A DNA stretch of 21,931 bases from Podochytrium sp. JEL0797 (GCA_027596195.1 JADGJG010000379.1:1-21931), one strand, 5' to 3'. Counted from the first letter of the stretch, positions 10,801 to 20,344 are shown. The notes: a model not told the origin generated them from the letters alone. Program-made: numbers and translations.

Positions 10801-11214
10801 CACAGTTAGCAAGCGAATGGAGTTTGGCTGAGCCTCGCCTCCAATAGAGCTCATGAGAACAGCGGCAAGGTTGTGGATCCCGGGGCTCAAGTTGGTCCCA
10901 CCGGCAGGCCCTAGTCGAAGAGTCGCGAGCTTGGCCACAGTAGTTTCATAAACAACGGAAGATGATTCAAATGTAATCAGGGTCGTCTTGTCGGTGGGTT
11001 TGTAGCCGAGGTTTTGAAGCATCTTGGGAAGGATCCAGTTTCCGAGTCTTTGAACATACTCTCCCATGGAGCCAGAGTTGTCCAGCAGAATGACAGGCAT
11101 GGGAAGGGCTCGAGGCGCTTGATGAGTTTGGGTGGTCGACGCGGTGTAATTCACGACAGCAATCTGGCCATTGTGGGTTGGATACAGATCGACTTTCAAG
11201 TTGGCTCCAGTCAT
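7815..11214 (-). CDS. Large von Willebrand factor A domain protein
   Basis: Family not recognised beyond its N-terminal vWA domain. Exons (minus): 11214-10789, 10734-9913, 9856-9585, 9510-7815, giving 1071 aa. The vWA domain spans roughly residues 35-230, with a complete MIDAS metal site: DNSGSM (45-50), GGTNL with Thr107, and the SDGE Asp140. The site is expected to bind Mg2+ and a protein partner. I see no signal peptide or membrane helix, so it is probably cytosolic. The remaining 800 residues are mixed and globular, with several cysteines, and end in DCCGF. Intron 1 is 54 nt, stop-free and a multiple of three, so retention would add 18 residues; splicing restores SDGE-ISDAK, the better vWA sequence. 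A TATA-like TTATTATAAAG lies about 40 bases upstream of the ATG. Confidence 0.85.
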
Positions 11215-11253
11215 TGTGGAATGTTTGATAATGCGACCTCAAAACAAGGACGG

Positions 11254-11266
11254 GCTTTATAATAAA
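11254..11266 (-). promoter_or_regulatory. TATA-like element upstream of the vWA gene
   Basis: On the minus strand TTATTATAAAG lies about 40-50 bases before the vWA ATG, a plausible core-promoter position. The assignment is by motif and distance only. Confidence 0.4.
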
Positions 11267-11356
11267 ACCGATGTGGCGGAGTGAATTTTGATGACTCGGC
11301 ATTTTTGAAAATCCGCACTGTGCCCGTCGCAAGTCCGCATATTAGAAATCGAGCAT

Positions 11357-11396
11357 GCATTTATTATAATTAAATCGTGAACGCATTTATTATAAT
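11357..11396 (-). terminator. Duplicated poly(A)-like signal
   Basis: The 14-mer GCATTTATTATAAT (+ strand) occurs at 11357-11370 and 11383-11396. On the minus strand each contains AATAAATGC, placed 20 and 46 bases after the stop of the membrane-protein gene. They are likely tandem cleavage/polyadenylation signals. Being AT-rich, they could also contribute to the vWA promoter on the same strand. Confidence 0.55.
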
Positions 11397-11410
11397 AGTA
11401 TGAGGGGATT

Positions 11411-12697
11411 TTAATTCGGAGCCCGCGGGCCCATTGGCCTTTTTAATTTCGAGACATCGGCGGGTTGCTTTGTGTCTTCCAAATGCGATTCAGAATCTTC
11501 GGGAACAACAAGAGGACAAATCGCACGTGGACCAATTGGTTTCTTTGGCTTTTGAACTTCACCTAGAATGGGCGGACTCGCGCCTGAATTTTCCGGTACA
11601 CCGATTTCGGACGCTTGACGTCGCAACGAAGATCGACGTTGGGGAATGGGCGATTCTGTCACGATTGCTTCGCTGGATCTGCGGCTCAATGAAGATCTTC
11701 GAGGTGGGAACCCAGCTTCCGCTCCGGCTGCCATACTGGATCGTTTGCTCGACGTGGCAGAGGGGGTTATTGAAGATTGGCGTCGCGGAAATATTACGCT
11801 CGTGGTTCCGTTGATTGCGATTGATCCATGAGTCAAATCGATACCGTCAGCTGCCGATTGATATTCTGATGAAGTTTGTCTCGCAAGTTTGGCTTCGGGC
11901 ATAGCTCCAGACGCAATCGTTTCGTTGGCTGATTGCTCAGGTACAGTTGTTTCAATCAAGCCAGAAAGTGATTCTTTCGGCGCGACAAGCGCGACTCCGT
12001 GGGTTTTTTCATCAGCGTCGACGGATGCTTCCTTAGATACTTGTTTTCCAATCCTGTCAAACCGAGCCTTTCGTTCTCGAGATTCGGATGGGGCGACCGG
12101 TGTTTGATCGACAAGTTCTGCAACTCGCACAGCTTTCGCCGCTTCGTTTCCATCCTTCGCCGGGCCTGATTCCGACGTTCTTTCTTCAACCCTTTCGAAT
12201 CGAGACTTTCTCTCTGTCACTGATGAGCCAGTCAGTCGAATAACCCCGACTTTCACATCCGAGGTGTTATAGATGGGGGCTGGGATTCCTTCCGCGATAG
12301 ACGACACTCTTTGCAGGGACGGCTGTCTCGGACCATGTTGCACCTTGCTTCTTGTTGTCGAATTATACGCCGCCGCGCGATCCGCTGTGACATGGCTCGA
12401 AGACTCACTCCCCGCACTGCTCCCCACGGACTTCATTGTCCCATGAGCCGCGGGTTCCACAGCATCGCATATCGGGGTATTCACGACACACACTTCCGTT
12501 ATAGGAGCCGTAACAACAACGGGTTTCAAAATTCCAATCGCTTGTCCCACCGCAGACATGGACTTGCGCACGCGTTCGCGCGGTTCAGCGGTTGCGGCCG
12601 TGAATCGGTTCACGAGTTGAGTGAGTGTGCCGTCTTCGTCTTTGAGGTTGTAGTTGTAGGAGATACCAGTGCGTGGTTTTGTGCTTTCTTTTTCCAT
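11411..12697 (-). other. Disordered C-terminal tail (alternative: separate 428-aa ORF)
   Basis: This frame opens with ATG at 12697 and could be read as its own gene. I prefer it as the last exon of the membrane protein: a GTAAATC...CCCCCAG intron joins the two in frame, and only 67 bases separate them. The sequence is low-complexity and has internal repeats. RKSRFERV (163-170) and RKARFDRI (209-216) form one pair. A cluster of basophilic-kinase-type sites (RRQSS, RRSSLSRRSSE, RRSSLRRQAS) lies at 305-362. KKPIGPRA (384-391) and KRPMGPRA (419-426) form another pair near the C-terminus. The pattern suggests regulated binding or trafficking signals. Confidence 0.6.
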
Positions 12698-14963
12698 GTT
12701 TCTGGGGGATATTCGAAGAGGCGGGTTTGTTAATGGAGGGTGTGGGTGGTATTGTGATTTTGATTTACCTCAACACAAAGACATGCAATACGGCATACAT
12801 GGCCAAAATAAACACCCATCCGAGACCGATTGTGAGTGAAATTCTCATCCACGGTTTGTATCCGAGGGTTGGGTTGCCGATGCCGTAGAAGGAAGCCTGG
12901 GAGGGGCTCGTGAAGTACACGACGCAGATACTCATCCAGAGTACGGATAAGAACGAGACTGTGCGCCAGCTGTAAAAATTAAGTTAGCTTAGCTGTTCGA
13001 GAGGGTGAGTAGGATTGTTACAAGTTGATGGGCCGAATGTAACTGGACCCGATTCGGACTTGATAAAATATCATGATTGAAATAACGAAAATGGCGATCA
13101 CGCCACCTATGAGGTGTGTTTAAATATTCGCTGATAGACGCGCGTAAAGGAAACGTACGAAGAGTTGTGGAATCAGCAGTCGGAATCAAAGTGTACAAAA
13201 GAAGTAAAGACAAGGAACCGTTCTTGTTCAACACTGTTTTACGATGCAAAAGTGTTAAGTATATAATTTCCTTCTAAATACCTTTTACCTTCAGACCGGG
13301 ACGTGAAAGTAATCACCCCCTCCCTCGGCTTCTGCTCGTCGCAAATCTTGAAAATGGTCAACAAGTAATACCCCATAATGTATCCCAAGATGGTGCTCCA
13401 GACTTGCAAAGGCGGATTCATGAGAACGGGTAAGCATTGCTCAACGCGGAGGCTGACTGCATTTTGAAGCAGAATTGCGGATTCGTTGGCGGATGAACCA
13501 GCAGCAGGAGGCCACAGAGGTTGTTTGTTTGAAGAGAGGCAACCGAGCGGTTCGATAAAGGAGCCGAGAAGCTGCAAGTCATTTGGTGAGCAAAGCGCAT
13601 ACGAGTTCACCAAAAGTAACTCACAATCAGGTAGAAAATACTCGTCAGCGGTTCAAAATACAGGATCCAAGTCCCCTCCACCATCACTTTACATATTTTC
13701 CTAACCCTTGGATACTCCCTCAACCTGCGCGACGTTCTCAACAAGTGCTTGATTCCAATAAACCCAACCGCCACCGACACTCCAATCAAAGAAATCCACC
13801 ACGCAATCGCAAATTTGATATTCGCCAACACGAGAGTACTCACTTCCGGAAGACCCGAAGAAATGGTACTAAACGCGCTTCGGATCGATGATATGAACTG
13901 GTTCCCTGTTGCATCCGCGAGTCCTGTCCCACTGGCATATGCGAGCGAGTGCTGGAAATTCGCGTTCAACAACAAATCGCGGTACGGAAACGACGCGAGC
14001 TGCACAAATTCAATCACGAGGACAGCGATTTGGATAAAATTGCCAAAGGTGGGCAAGATTTTGTTGTACTGAGGCAGAATGTGTTTCAAACGGCGCACGT
14101 ATTCGAATTGGTTATCGAAAATGACTTGTTGGAGGGGTGGAGACGTGGTTTGGGGGAGAATGGGTTTGTCGAGACTGGGGGGGTGGGGTGGAGATTCTGA
14201 GTCGCTTTCTGCGGGGGTATCTGGCTCGGGAACTGTGATTTCGGTTTCTTGCTTGATAGGATGCACGACACTCCCACCGGCGGTGGGTCTTTCTCGAATG
14301 CCATTCGTCACTTTGAACGCGTACGCAGCCGCCTTCTTGCGCATCTCCGTCTTGTCTTTGTAGTATTCCGAGATTCGGCTCACCAAAAACCCATTGCACG
14401 TGATGAAAAAGAGAATCATTCCCGCTTGCGCTTGCGTCGTGTTGATGATAAATGGGTTGATCATGTCTCCGCTTTGGGTTCCCGCGATTCCAACTTGAAT
14501 GACAATAAACGAGACAAACAAGAGCGCCAAAAACAGGAACGGGACAAGACAGAAGCCTTTGCTGGTTTTAATGTCTTTGCGTGTGGGTACGGAAATCAGG
14601 TGGGTGAGAATAAGGGAGAAGTTTGCCGAGATGGATTGAACAGAGGCAGTCGCGTCGGTCATTGACTTTGAAACGCCTTAGATAGTAGCCACCTGGAACT
14701 CAGAAATGAGAAAATATTACCTTGGACCATTTCTGCTGTCCCAGAAACCATCGGTTCACAATGATTTGGAAAAAGTAAAATATCGGAAAGAACGATACGA
14801 AGAGACCAATCACGAGTGCGATAGAGGCTTGGTTCTCAGGCGTATTGATGGAAGGATTCAAGATCATTGGCGGAGTGTTGCCATCGGGTTGTACGTACAC
14901 CAGTAGCGATGGAGCTGGGCTTGGGGCAGACATGCTGGACTGCGATCGCGTTCCGCCAATCAA
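11411..14963 (-). CDS. Polytopic membrane protein with long disordered phospho-site tail
   Basis: Family not recognised. Exons (minus): 14963-14721, 14665-13625, 13571-13289, 13233-13159, 13106-13022, 12969-12769, 12701-11411, giving 1072 aa in one frame. About eleven hydrophobic segments are visible: near 46-69, 118-142, 160-178, 286-306, 361-387, 413-436, 486-504, 526-541, 549-566, 577-596 and 617-642. A soluble loop rich in Pro, Ser and acidic residues spans 200-262. The last exon gives a disordered tail (645-1072). I infer a multi-pass protein of the cell surface or an endomembrane; transporter, channel or receptor cannot be distinguished. The final intron (12702-12768) starts inside AG|GTAAATC, which unspliced reads Arg-stop, so a 643-residue form ending at 12765 is possible. 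A second in-frame ATG is at 14933. Confidence 0.75.
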
Positions 14964-15106
14964 TTTTCAGACGCGAAGAATCTCGAACAATGCAAAAATA
15001 CCACAAAAATATCATGCAAAATCAAATCCGCATCTTGCCGATTATTGATCCGTTTAATGGGTGTTGGATCGATTTGCTTTCCTCGAAAGCTGAGCCTCAT
15101 TATAAT
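14964..15106. other. Compact spacer between LARP7 end and membrane-protein start
   Basis: Only 143 bases separate the LARP7 stop from the next ATG on the same strand. The AATAAA of LARP7 (15106-15111, minus) overlaps its own TAA stop. The remaining DNA must hold the LARP7 3' end and the promoter of the membrane-protein gene. A T-rich stretch with two TTTTTG(C/T) runs is visible on the minus strand. Confidence 0.45.
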
Positions 15107-17352
15107 TTATTGCCCTCCTTTGCCACCCTTTCCACGACTCTTTCTACGCTTTTTCTTGCCGGCTACCGAATTGCCATCCGCTCCAACAACAACCAACGCG
15201 GTTTCTTTAGCAGCGGTATCCAACATCTCCACAGCCGATTCCTTTTCCTCGACTATTGCCCTCTTGCGCTTCTTGGCTCCACCCACAGTTCCTCCCTCGC
15301 TGTTCGAAACCGCATTGCTCTCGGTGAGCTTCATGTGGGGAGTCGCAATCGATTCTGCCCTCGCATTCGTTTTCGGGATGGGAGGAGTGGTGCCATTCCC
15401 AGGGCGCGCAGGCGGTGGGATCATTTTCGCAGATGATTCGGTTGCAGCGGAGTCGAGCCGTGATGGTATCTGGTTGAGTAAAGCCTTCTTGGTCTTGTGT
15501 GGCAACGATTTGGGCGCACTCGGCGGGGTGGCAACATCCGCATCACCGAATTTGATGTGCGTCTTTTTGACAGCGGGAGGTGTCGCTGCGGCAGATTCTC
15601 GAAACTTGCGCTCCTCAAACGTTTGGTGGCGAAACTGCTCTGTGGATCCAGCGCTGTCCTTGGGCAACCTCGAGGCCGTTGAGTGGACTGGAAGATGTTC
15701 CGCTGGAGGAAGTTCGTATTCTTGCTGCCGTTGCTGATGCTGGTGTTGCTCCTGAGCCTCATAAATCACGTCCCAATACTCTCGCTCCTCGCGCCCCATC
15801 AACACTCGAACCTTGATGCCCAGCTCCTTCAATTCCTTTTCCTCTTCATCAGGCTCGTCCTCCACTTCCCACTCTCCCCACCCGTCCACATCTGCCGCAA
15901 CATCCTCCTTTTTACCCCGCCGCGCAACCACCGCGTTCCACTGTTTCATGCTCGTGATCAAGCACCCGGACGTGTCGTTTGCGTGTACTTGGGCAATGGT
16001 CTGGCGGCGGAGAAAGCTGGCGGCATGCAGAGCGCCTTCGGCGGTTTTGAAGCGAACGTGGCCTTCCGTGTGAGATTTGGGGTGGTCCACGAAACTGACT
16101 GGGGCAAGGAGATCAAACAGTTGCTTATAAAGAAAGGGTTTGTGTCAATAAACGAGCCCGAAAGCGAATCAGAGGGTTGCGTTATTCACCTTCAACACTT
16201 TTCGAGAAGTTCCTTTGTGCACTCCAGAGTATTTGGCCACGACCCCTGATTCGAAAGTGGCTCCGCCGTCGTGGGATCCCTTTTTCGAGCGCAGGAGGCC
16301 ATCGAGTTGGGAGCGACGTTCGGTCAGGAGGGTTTGGTATTCTTTCATCTGTTTTTGCCATTCGATCCTGTGCGTGGCACAAAGCAGAGATATTCAGTTT
16401 GGTGGAGATGCAGAGGGCACAGGGTGTTGAATCTGAATCAGGCTCGGGCCCCTCAATCTCTCGGGGAATCGTCGCTACAATTGATGTGAATCCCATTTCG
16501 ACCTCGCTTCGCGCCATATATACTAACATTGTCATTGAATGAACATAGTTCCAATCGGAATCGCCAGAATCCGCTGTGGCAGACGTCTCAAGAAATTCCA
16601 ATTCCTCCTTCAGGTACCGAATCGTTCCTTCCGCGTCGTTCTCGTGCAGCTGCTTCCATCTCGCACCCACAGGGAGAATCAAGGCGGAATCTCGAAGGGT
16701 CACAAACGCGAATCCAGGGAGTTTCAGATTCATTAAAAAGGAATCGGCGGGAACGGAGTCAACATCGAGATGCAGAAGGTCGGACAGAAGCGGATTTTGC
16801 TTGTTTTTGAGGTTGGCAGCGTAAATAATTGAGAGGAGCGGAAGGTGGATGGATTTGATGTTCTTGGTTCCAAGGGCATGAATGGCGGTTTGGACAGTTG
16901 CGGATTGCGGAATGTCTTCAATGTACCGCATCAGAGACACATCGATTTCATGAACCTTGAGTCTCCTCCTCAAGGCCTTCCCGTCTTCAGAAACCTGTGG
17001 TTGCGTTATTGCGCTTGAAGACCAACACAGCTCAAAACTTCATACCTCGAGGACATTGCTTCCCTGGCGAACTGCCTTGGCCACAACAACCTCATCGTGG
17101 GCCAGTGGACCAAGACGAGCGGCAGATTCGAAGAGCGAAATGGGGATCCCTGGTGCGGATGAGTGAGAGGTTAGGATAGAGACTAAGATCTGCGGAGGTT
17201 CTCGAGACTTAGAACTCACAGCACTTGCGCTCCACGAGATCAAGGAGAAACAGATCCATCACGAGGTTGGCCGGAGAGAAGAATGCATCGAGAAGACGGA
17301 CGATCGCTTGCTCTTTCTCGCTGAGCATTTTTGTTTTTTGTGCTTGGCCCAT
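15107..17352 (-). CDS. LARP7/Pof8-type La-related RNA-binding protein
   Basis: La-family protein that caps U-rich RNA 3' ends; relatives serve 7SK snRNP (LARP7) or telomerase RNA (p65, Pof8/Lar7). Exons (minus): 17352-17220, 17149-17046, 16994-16528, 16367-16190, 16123-15107, giving 632 aa. The La motif spans about 11-90: FFSPANLVMD, then IPISLF, then a helix ending in SEDGKALRRR. An RRM follows (about 95-200, with GFAFVTL as RNP1). A charged helical linker (IEWQKQMKEY on) leads to the C-terminal xRRM (about 268-340), with SGVVAKYSGV, FVDHPKSHTEGHVRFKT and a helix; the xRRM assigns it to the LARP7 group. A basic tail ends in KKRRKSRGKGGKGG. Exon 3's end is the least certain: donor GTTAGT, 160-nt intron. 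A start at 17328 is also possible. The stop codon lies inside an AATAAA. Confidence 0.87.
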
Positions 17353-18027
17353 ATTATGCCCTTGGCTTGGCCTTAGCCGTTGGCAACCTGACCCCCGTCA
17401 AAATAGATTTAATATTTTCATTCAGATTTTGGAAAGTAGAAAGAGAATGTGAAGACAGATAGAAAAGGTTGGCGGGTGCTCCCGATTCTTTAAGGGAGTC
17501 CTTAACAGAATATCATCTAATGGGCTTTACGGATGCAGAGAAGAGATTCGCTCTTTCCTTATATCTTACTCCTGTTTTGGCTTGACCTTTTTGGAAAGGG
17601 CAAAGAGGAAAATGTCACCGCTTAGACTTGGAAAACAGTGGCAACACTGATGAAAACACCAGATATGCTTCTTCTGCGTACCGAGTTTGAGGAATAGCCG
17701 TCGAGAACGTGATCCTCCAGTTTCGGTTGTGGTGATTGATACCAATGTCCCTTCGTTGCACCTCCACAGCAAAGCAATCGAAAACCCCTGAGCCCAGCCC
17801 TGCCACGTGTTTGGCAAAGTGCTGCGGCGAGTAATTGAGATTTGGATTTGCGGTCGAAATGTGGCTCTCTGGGCACCGACATGGAAACAGGGGCTCTACC
17901 AAACGATGAGAGGACATCAAACTTAGTCAAACTTCGAAAGGGATGTGTGAAAATGCTGCGCCGGCAAAGCATTGTTTATGCCCAGCATTAAAAAGCATGG
18001 TATCAGGAAAGAGTACAAACCTGCGTG
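17353..18027. other. Intergenic DNA upstream of the cysteine-rich array
   Basis: This stretch holds the upstream region of LARP7 (reading left) and of cysteine-rich copy 1 (reading right). A hairpin-capable CTCCC-9 nt-GGGAG is at 17479-17497. CAGTG-GCAA-CACTG at 17636-17649 is a perfect inverted repeat. Much of 17670-17880 and 17980-18027 is duplicated before copy 3 (see the repeat entries). A minus-strand frame (17566-17817) is the only open frame that looks conserved in the duplicate. Confidence 0.5.
17670..17880 (-). repeat. Upstream duplicated segment, left copy
   Basis: About 200 bases resemble 20345-20530. Shared blocks include AGCAAAGCAATCGAAA, CCTCCAGTTTCGGT and CTCTGGGCA. Read on the minus strand, both copies keep the peptide TETGGSRSRRLFLK after SIALLW, and the four base changes inside that block are all silent in this frame. 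Outside the block the frame diverges and no start, domain or splice pattern is convincing. It is either a decayed gene carried along by the duplication or a conserved upstream element. Confidence 0.6.
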
Positions 18028-18046
18028 CACTGCCACCCAAATTTCA
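18028..18046 (+). promoter_or_regulatory. CACTGCCACCC box upstream of copy 1
   Basis: The 19-mer CACTGCCACCCAAATTTCA sits 60-78 bases before the ATG of copy 1 and recurs at nearly the same distance before copies 2 and 3. It is a candidate shared promoter or leader element of the family. Recent duplication alone could also explain it. Confidence 0.5.
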
Positions 18047-18105
18047 GTTAAAAACAGCCTTGAGTCTACCTTTCCCCAACAACACACATCAACCAAAAAC
18101 TAAAA

Positions 18106-18628
18106 ATGGCCCCAACTGCCCCCGCCGCTTGTTCATTCCCTTTCCCACCTGCTGCGGCCTTCACTCCCTCCGGCAACTGCGCTGCCGATGGCATCACGTT
18201 GCAAGCCGTTGACCTTCTCAGCAATCGCTCCCCACCCTGCTTGCTCAAGTGCTTCCAAAACAACCCAAACTTTCGCGTCCCGTTTACATCGACGGCCTTG
18301 ACCAAGACGTGCCTGAACGTGGAGTATTGGCCAATTATCTTGGGGTGCGTTACTGGTAATTGCACCATGTGGAGAGAAGAGGCCAGAGTGGTTGAGACTG
18401 TGAGTGTACAGCTTTCGAATCGTCAAAATAAGTACTAACACTGCTTTTTGATTGAAACAGATTCCTCTCATGTCGCACTACTGCTACCAGCTCACGGGGC
18501 AGTACACGCAGAGTAACCTTACCAATTTGTGCAAAGAGCGCCACGGAGTTTGGTGCCCCTGGAAGAACAGCTGCACTCACAAGCACGATTGCGAGATTCC
18601 ACCATACTGGAAGTTGGGGAAGGAGTGA
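18106..18628 (+). CDS. Cysteine-rich CFEM-like protein, copy 1
   Basis: Small cysteine-rich protein, function unknown. Exon 1 is 18106-18399 and exon 2 is 18461-18628, giving 153 aa. The intron is 61 nt, with donor GTGAGT, a perfect TACTAAC branch site and acceptor AACAG. After an Ala/Pro-rich start, the core reads SPPCLLKCF, then TKTC, LGCVTGNC and SHYC, a spacing reminiscent of fungal CFEM surface domains. A second module follows with NLC, WCPWKNSC, DCEIPPYW. Even cysteine numbers suggest disulfides, yet the N-terminus has no hydrophobic signal peptide, so secretion is not supported by sequence. The CFEM link is by pattern only. The poly(A) signal AATAAATGTG follows at 18700. Copies 2 and 3 are its tandem relatives. 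Confidence 0.82.
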
Positions 18629-18699
18629 GGCGGAGGGAGTGAATTTTCTCTTTGGGTGTACAGGCTGCAAATATTAATGTTTTGGATCATGATATTTTC

Positions 18700-18705
18700 A
18701 ATAAA
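18700..18705 (+). terminator. Poly(A) signal of copy 1
   Basis: AATAAA in the context AATAAATGTG lies 71 bases after the copy 1 stop. Copy 3 has a weaker ATTAAA at the equivalent place (21355-21360). Confidence 0.55.
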
Positions 18706-18922
18706 TGTGTTTTACTTGATGGAGTTCAGCGCAGGGAAGTAGCAGCTTAGATCAGGTTGTGGAAGAGTGAGGAGGGACACGGGCCGGGGTCAATTGGTCC
18801 TTAGACTCCATTCCCCAACTCATCACGTTTTTGTATCTCGCCCGAATTTTAATTTGGAAACGGGAAAATTGGCCGAAGCCGGCAGGGCGGGCGAACAATA
18901 TGAGTCGTGCGCTCTTGGACTG
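18706..18922. other. Spacer between copies 1 and 2
   Basis: No gene is seen. The part at about 18790-18850 (GGTCAATTGG, then CACGTTTTTGTA) resembles 19665-19710 after copy 2, so the 3' flank was duplicated together with the gene. Confidence 0.5.
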
Positions 18923-18966
18923 CACTGCCACTACTAGGGGCGGGGCTCACTGCCACCCAAATTTCA
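18923..18966 (+). promoter_or_regulatory. Paired CACTGCCAC boxes upstream of copy 2
   Basis: CACTGCCAC starts at 18923 and again at 18948, the second extended to the 19-mer shared with copies 1 and 3. The 45 bases from 18948 match those from 20686 before copy 3. An 11-base C run follows at 18992-19002. Confidence 0.5.
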
Positions 18967-19036
18967 TTCAAAAAGCAGCCTTCCGTTCTGCACCCCCCCC
19001 CCCAACAACAACCTTCACAAAACCCAAAAACCAGAA

Positions 19037-19554
19037 ATGGCCTCAGCTGCGCTCGCCGCTTGCGAATTCTCTTTCCCACCTCCCAATCTCTTCGCCCCCT
19101 CCTGATCTGCTGATCGCATCACGTTGGATCTCATGGATCTTCTCAGTAATCGTTCCCCATCCTGCTTGTTGAAGTGCTTCTTAAAAACTCCAGACTACCG
19201 CGCCACATATTCTTCGACAGCCTTGGCCAACACCTGCTCGAACGTGGGGTACTGGCCCAAAACTTTGAAATGCGTTGAAAGACATTGTACCTGGCAGAAC
19301 GAGGTAGTCGAAGTAGTTGAGACTTTGAGCACGCTTTTGAAATCAATCATTCAAGTAGTTTTGCTAATCACGCAATGTTGTTTTGAATGGACCAGATTCC
19401 TCTCGTGTCATTCTACTGTTACAAGCTCACCGGTCAGTACACCCAGAGTAACCTTAACCGTTTGTGCAACAAGCAGAAAATGGTGTGGTGTACGTGGAAG
19501 AACGGCTGCACTTCCGAGCTCGACTACGCGATTCCGCCAAACTGGAAGGTGTGA
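19037..19554 (+). pseudogene. Cysteine-rich CFEM-like protein, copy 2 (pseudogene)
   Basis: Clearly paralogous to copies 1 and 3 but broken. Where copy 3 encodes PSGNCSAD, copy 2 has lost six bases and reads PS-stop (TGA at 19103-19105), removing a cysteine. After the shared VVET end of exon 1, the splice donor GT is changed to TT at 19325-19326, so the intron (to 19395) cannot be removed normally and the frame runs into intron sequence. Exon 2 (19396-19554) is still open, but the DCEIPPYW motif has become DYAIPPNW, losing another cysteine. The GCVTGNC motif is altered to KCVERHC. An ATG at 19133 could start a shortened product only if splicing were rescued. Gene loss is in progress. Confidence 0.88.
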
Positions 19555-19909
19555 GTCGGAGGGAGTGAATGTGTCTCTCTCTCTTTCTGAGTGCCATGTT
19601 GCATTGGTGTTTTTCGAATCAGGTATTTTAATACTTGATGTAAATTTAGTAGGATAGGCCAGGCTCAATTATTCTTGTAAGGGCTACATCGCGTTTTTGT
19701 ACCGCGGCCGACTGCCAAAGCAAGAAGGTTCGGCTAATTAGCGTGGGTACAAATCTGGTTTTTCGGTCAACGATACCTTCTTGGTCAAAGAATATCATTC
19801 GACAAAATCCGCAGTGCCCCCTTCAAATGCCGCTCGTTATCAATAGTCCGCTCTCAATCAAGCCCACCAAGCCTGTCGTGGATGCCGCTGGAAACCAAGT
19901 CGCAACTCT
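19555..19909. other. Spacer between copy 2 and the LARP7 fragment
   Basis: It contains the degenerate 3' flank of copy 2, similar to that of copy 1, then about 200 bases with no recognisable gene. The + frame 19743-20096 (117 codons) runs through the LARP7 fragment in the wrong orientation and is not called. Confidence 0.45.
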
Positions 19910-20085
19910 TGCGATAATTTTGAAACGCAACAACCTCGCAGCGAGCGGACCGGGACGAACAAAGAACAACTCACAGCAATTTGCGATCAGCGAAATCAAT
20001 GAGATACAGATCCATAACGAGGTTGGTCAAAGAGAAAAGGCCATCAAAAACCTATTTATTTTTTTGTGCTTAGAATCGCAACAGA
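19910..20085 (-). pseudogene. Truncated LARP7 5' fragment
   Basis: On the minus strand this matches the first exon of the LARP7 gene and part of exon 2. The clearest block is ACAGATCCAT-ACGAGGTTGG at about 20006-20028 against 17250-17272, preceded in both by AACTCACAGCA (intron donor side) and followed in both by a TTTTTTTGTGCTT run. A weaker match (CAACAACCTC, then GACGA) reaches into exon 2. Base changes and deletions destroy the ATG region and the frame. Everything beyond the La motif is missing, so no function is expected. It shows that the duplication that produced copy 3 began inside the LARP7 gene. Confidence 0.75.
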
Positions 20086-20344
20086 GTGAATCGTGAATAT
20101 CATTCGGATTTATTGGAAAAGGTGCAATGATTCCCTTTCCTTCCGAGACTGCTTAAGATAGTGGACAGAAATGGTTGACGGGTGGATTTGAGTTCGTTTC
20201 GAGGGGCAAATATTTCAGTGGGCCTTGCTTGATACGGACAAAAAAAATAGACGCCGATTGGAATTGGCGATCGGTGCCTGTGTTTCCAAAGCAACAACTT
20301 CTCTCTGCTCCCAATTTAAATGGTTCTTTAGCGTGCAGAGATGT

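Noticed and set aside
15045..15737. 230-codon open frame on + opposite LARP7
   Set aside because: It is the antisense shadow of the low-complexity C-terminal LARP7 exon, which has family support on the minus strand.
18992..19002. Run of 11 C residues before copy 2
   Set aside because: Probably an ordinary homopolymer expansion in the leader of a pseudogene, or a sequencing artefact; copies 1 and 3 have no such run.
19133..19657. Apparent 175-codon ORF in copy 2
   Set aside because: It arises because the mutated donor prevents intron removal; after the exon 1 end it reads intron and out-of-frame exon 2 sequence.
11303..19815. Scattered AATCCGCA octamers (near 11305, 15017, 19808)
   Set aside because: There are too few occurrences, at inconsistent positions relative to genes, to claim a regulatory site.
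19743..20096. 117-codon open frame on + between copies 2 and 3
   Set aside because: It runs antisense through the recognisable LARP7 fragment and has no features of its own.
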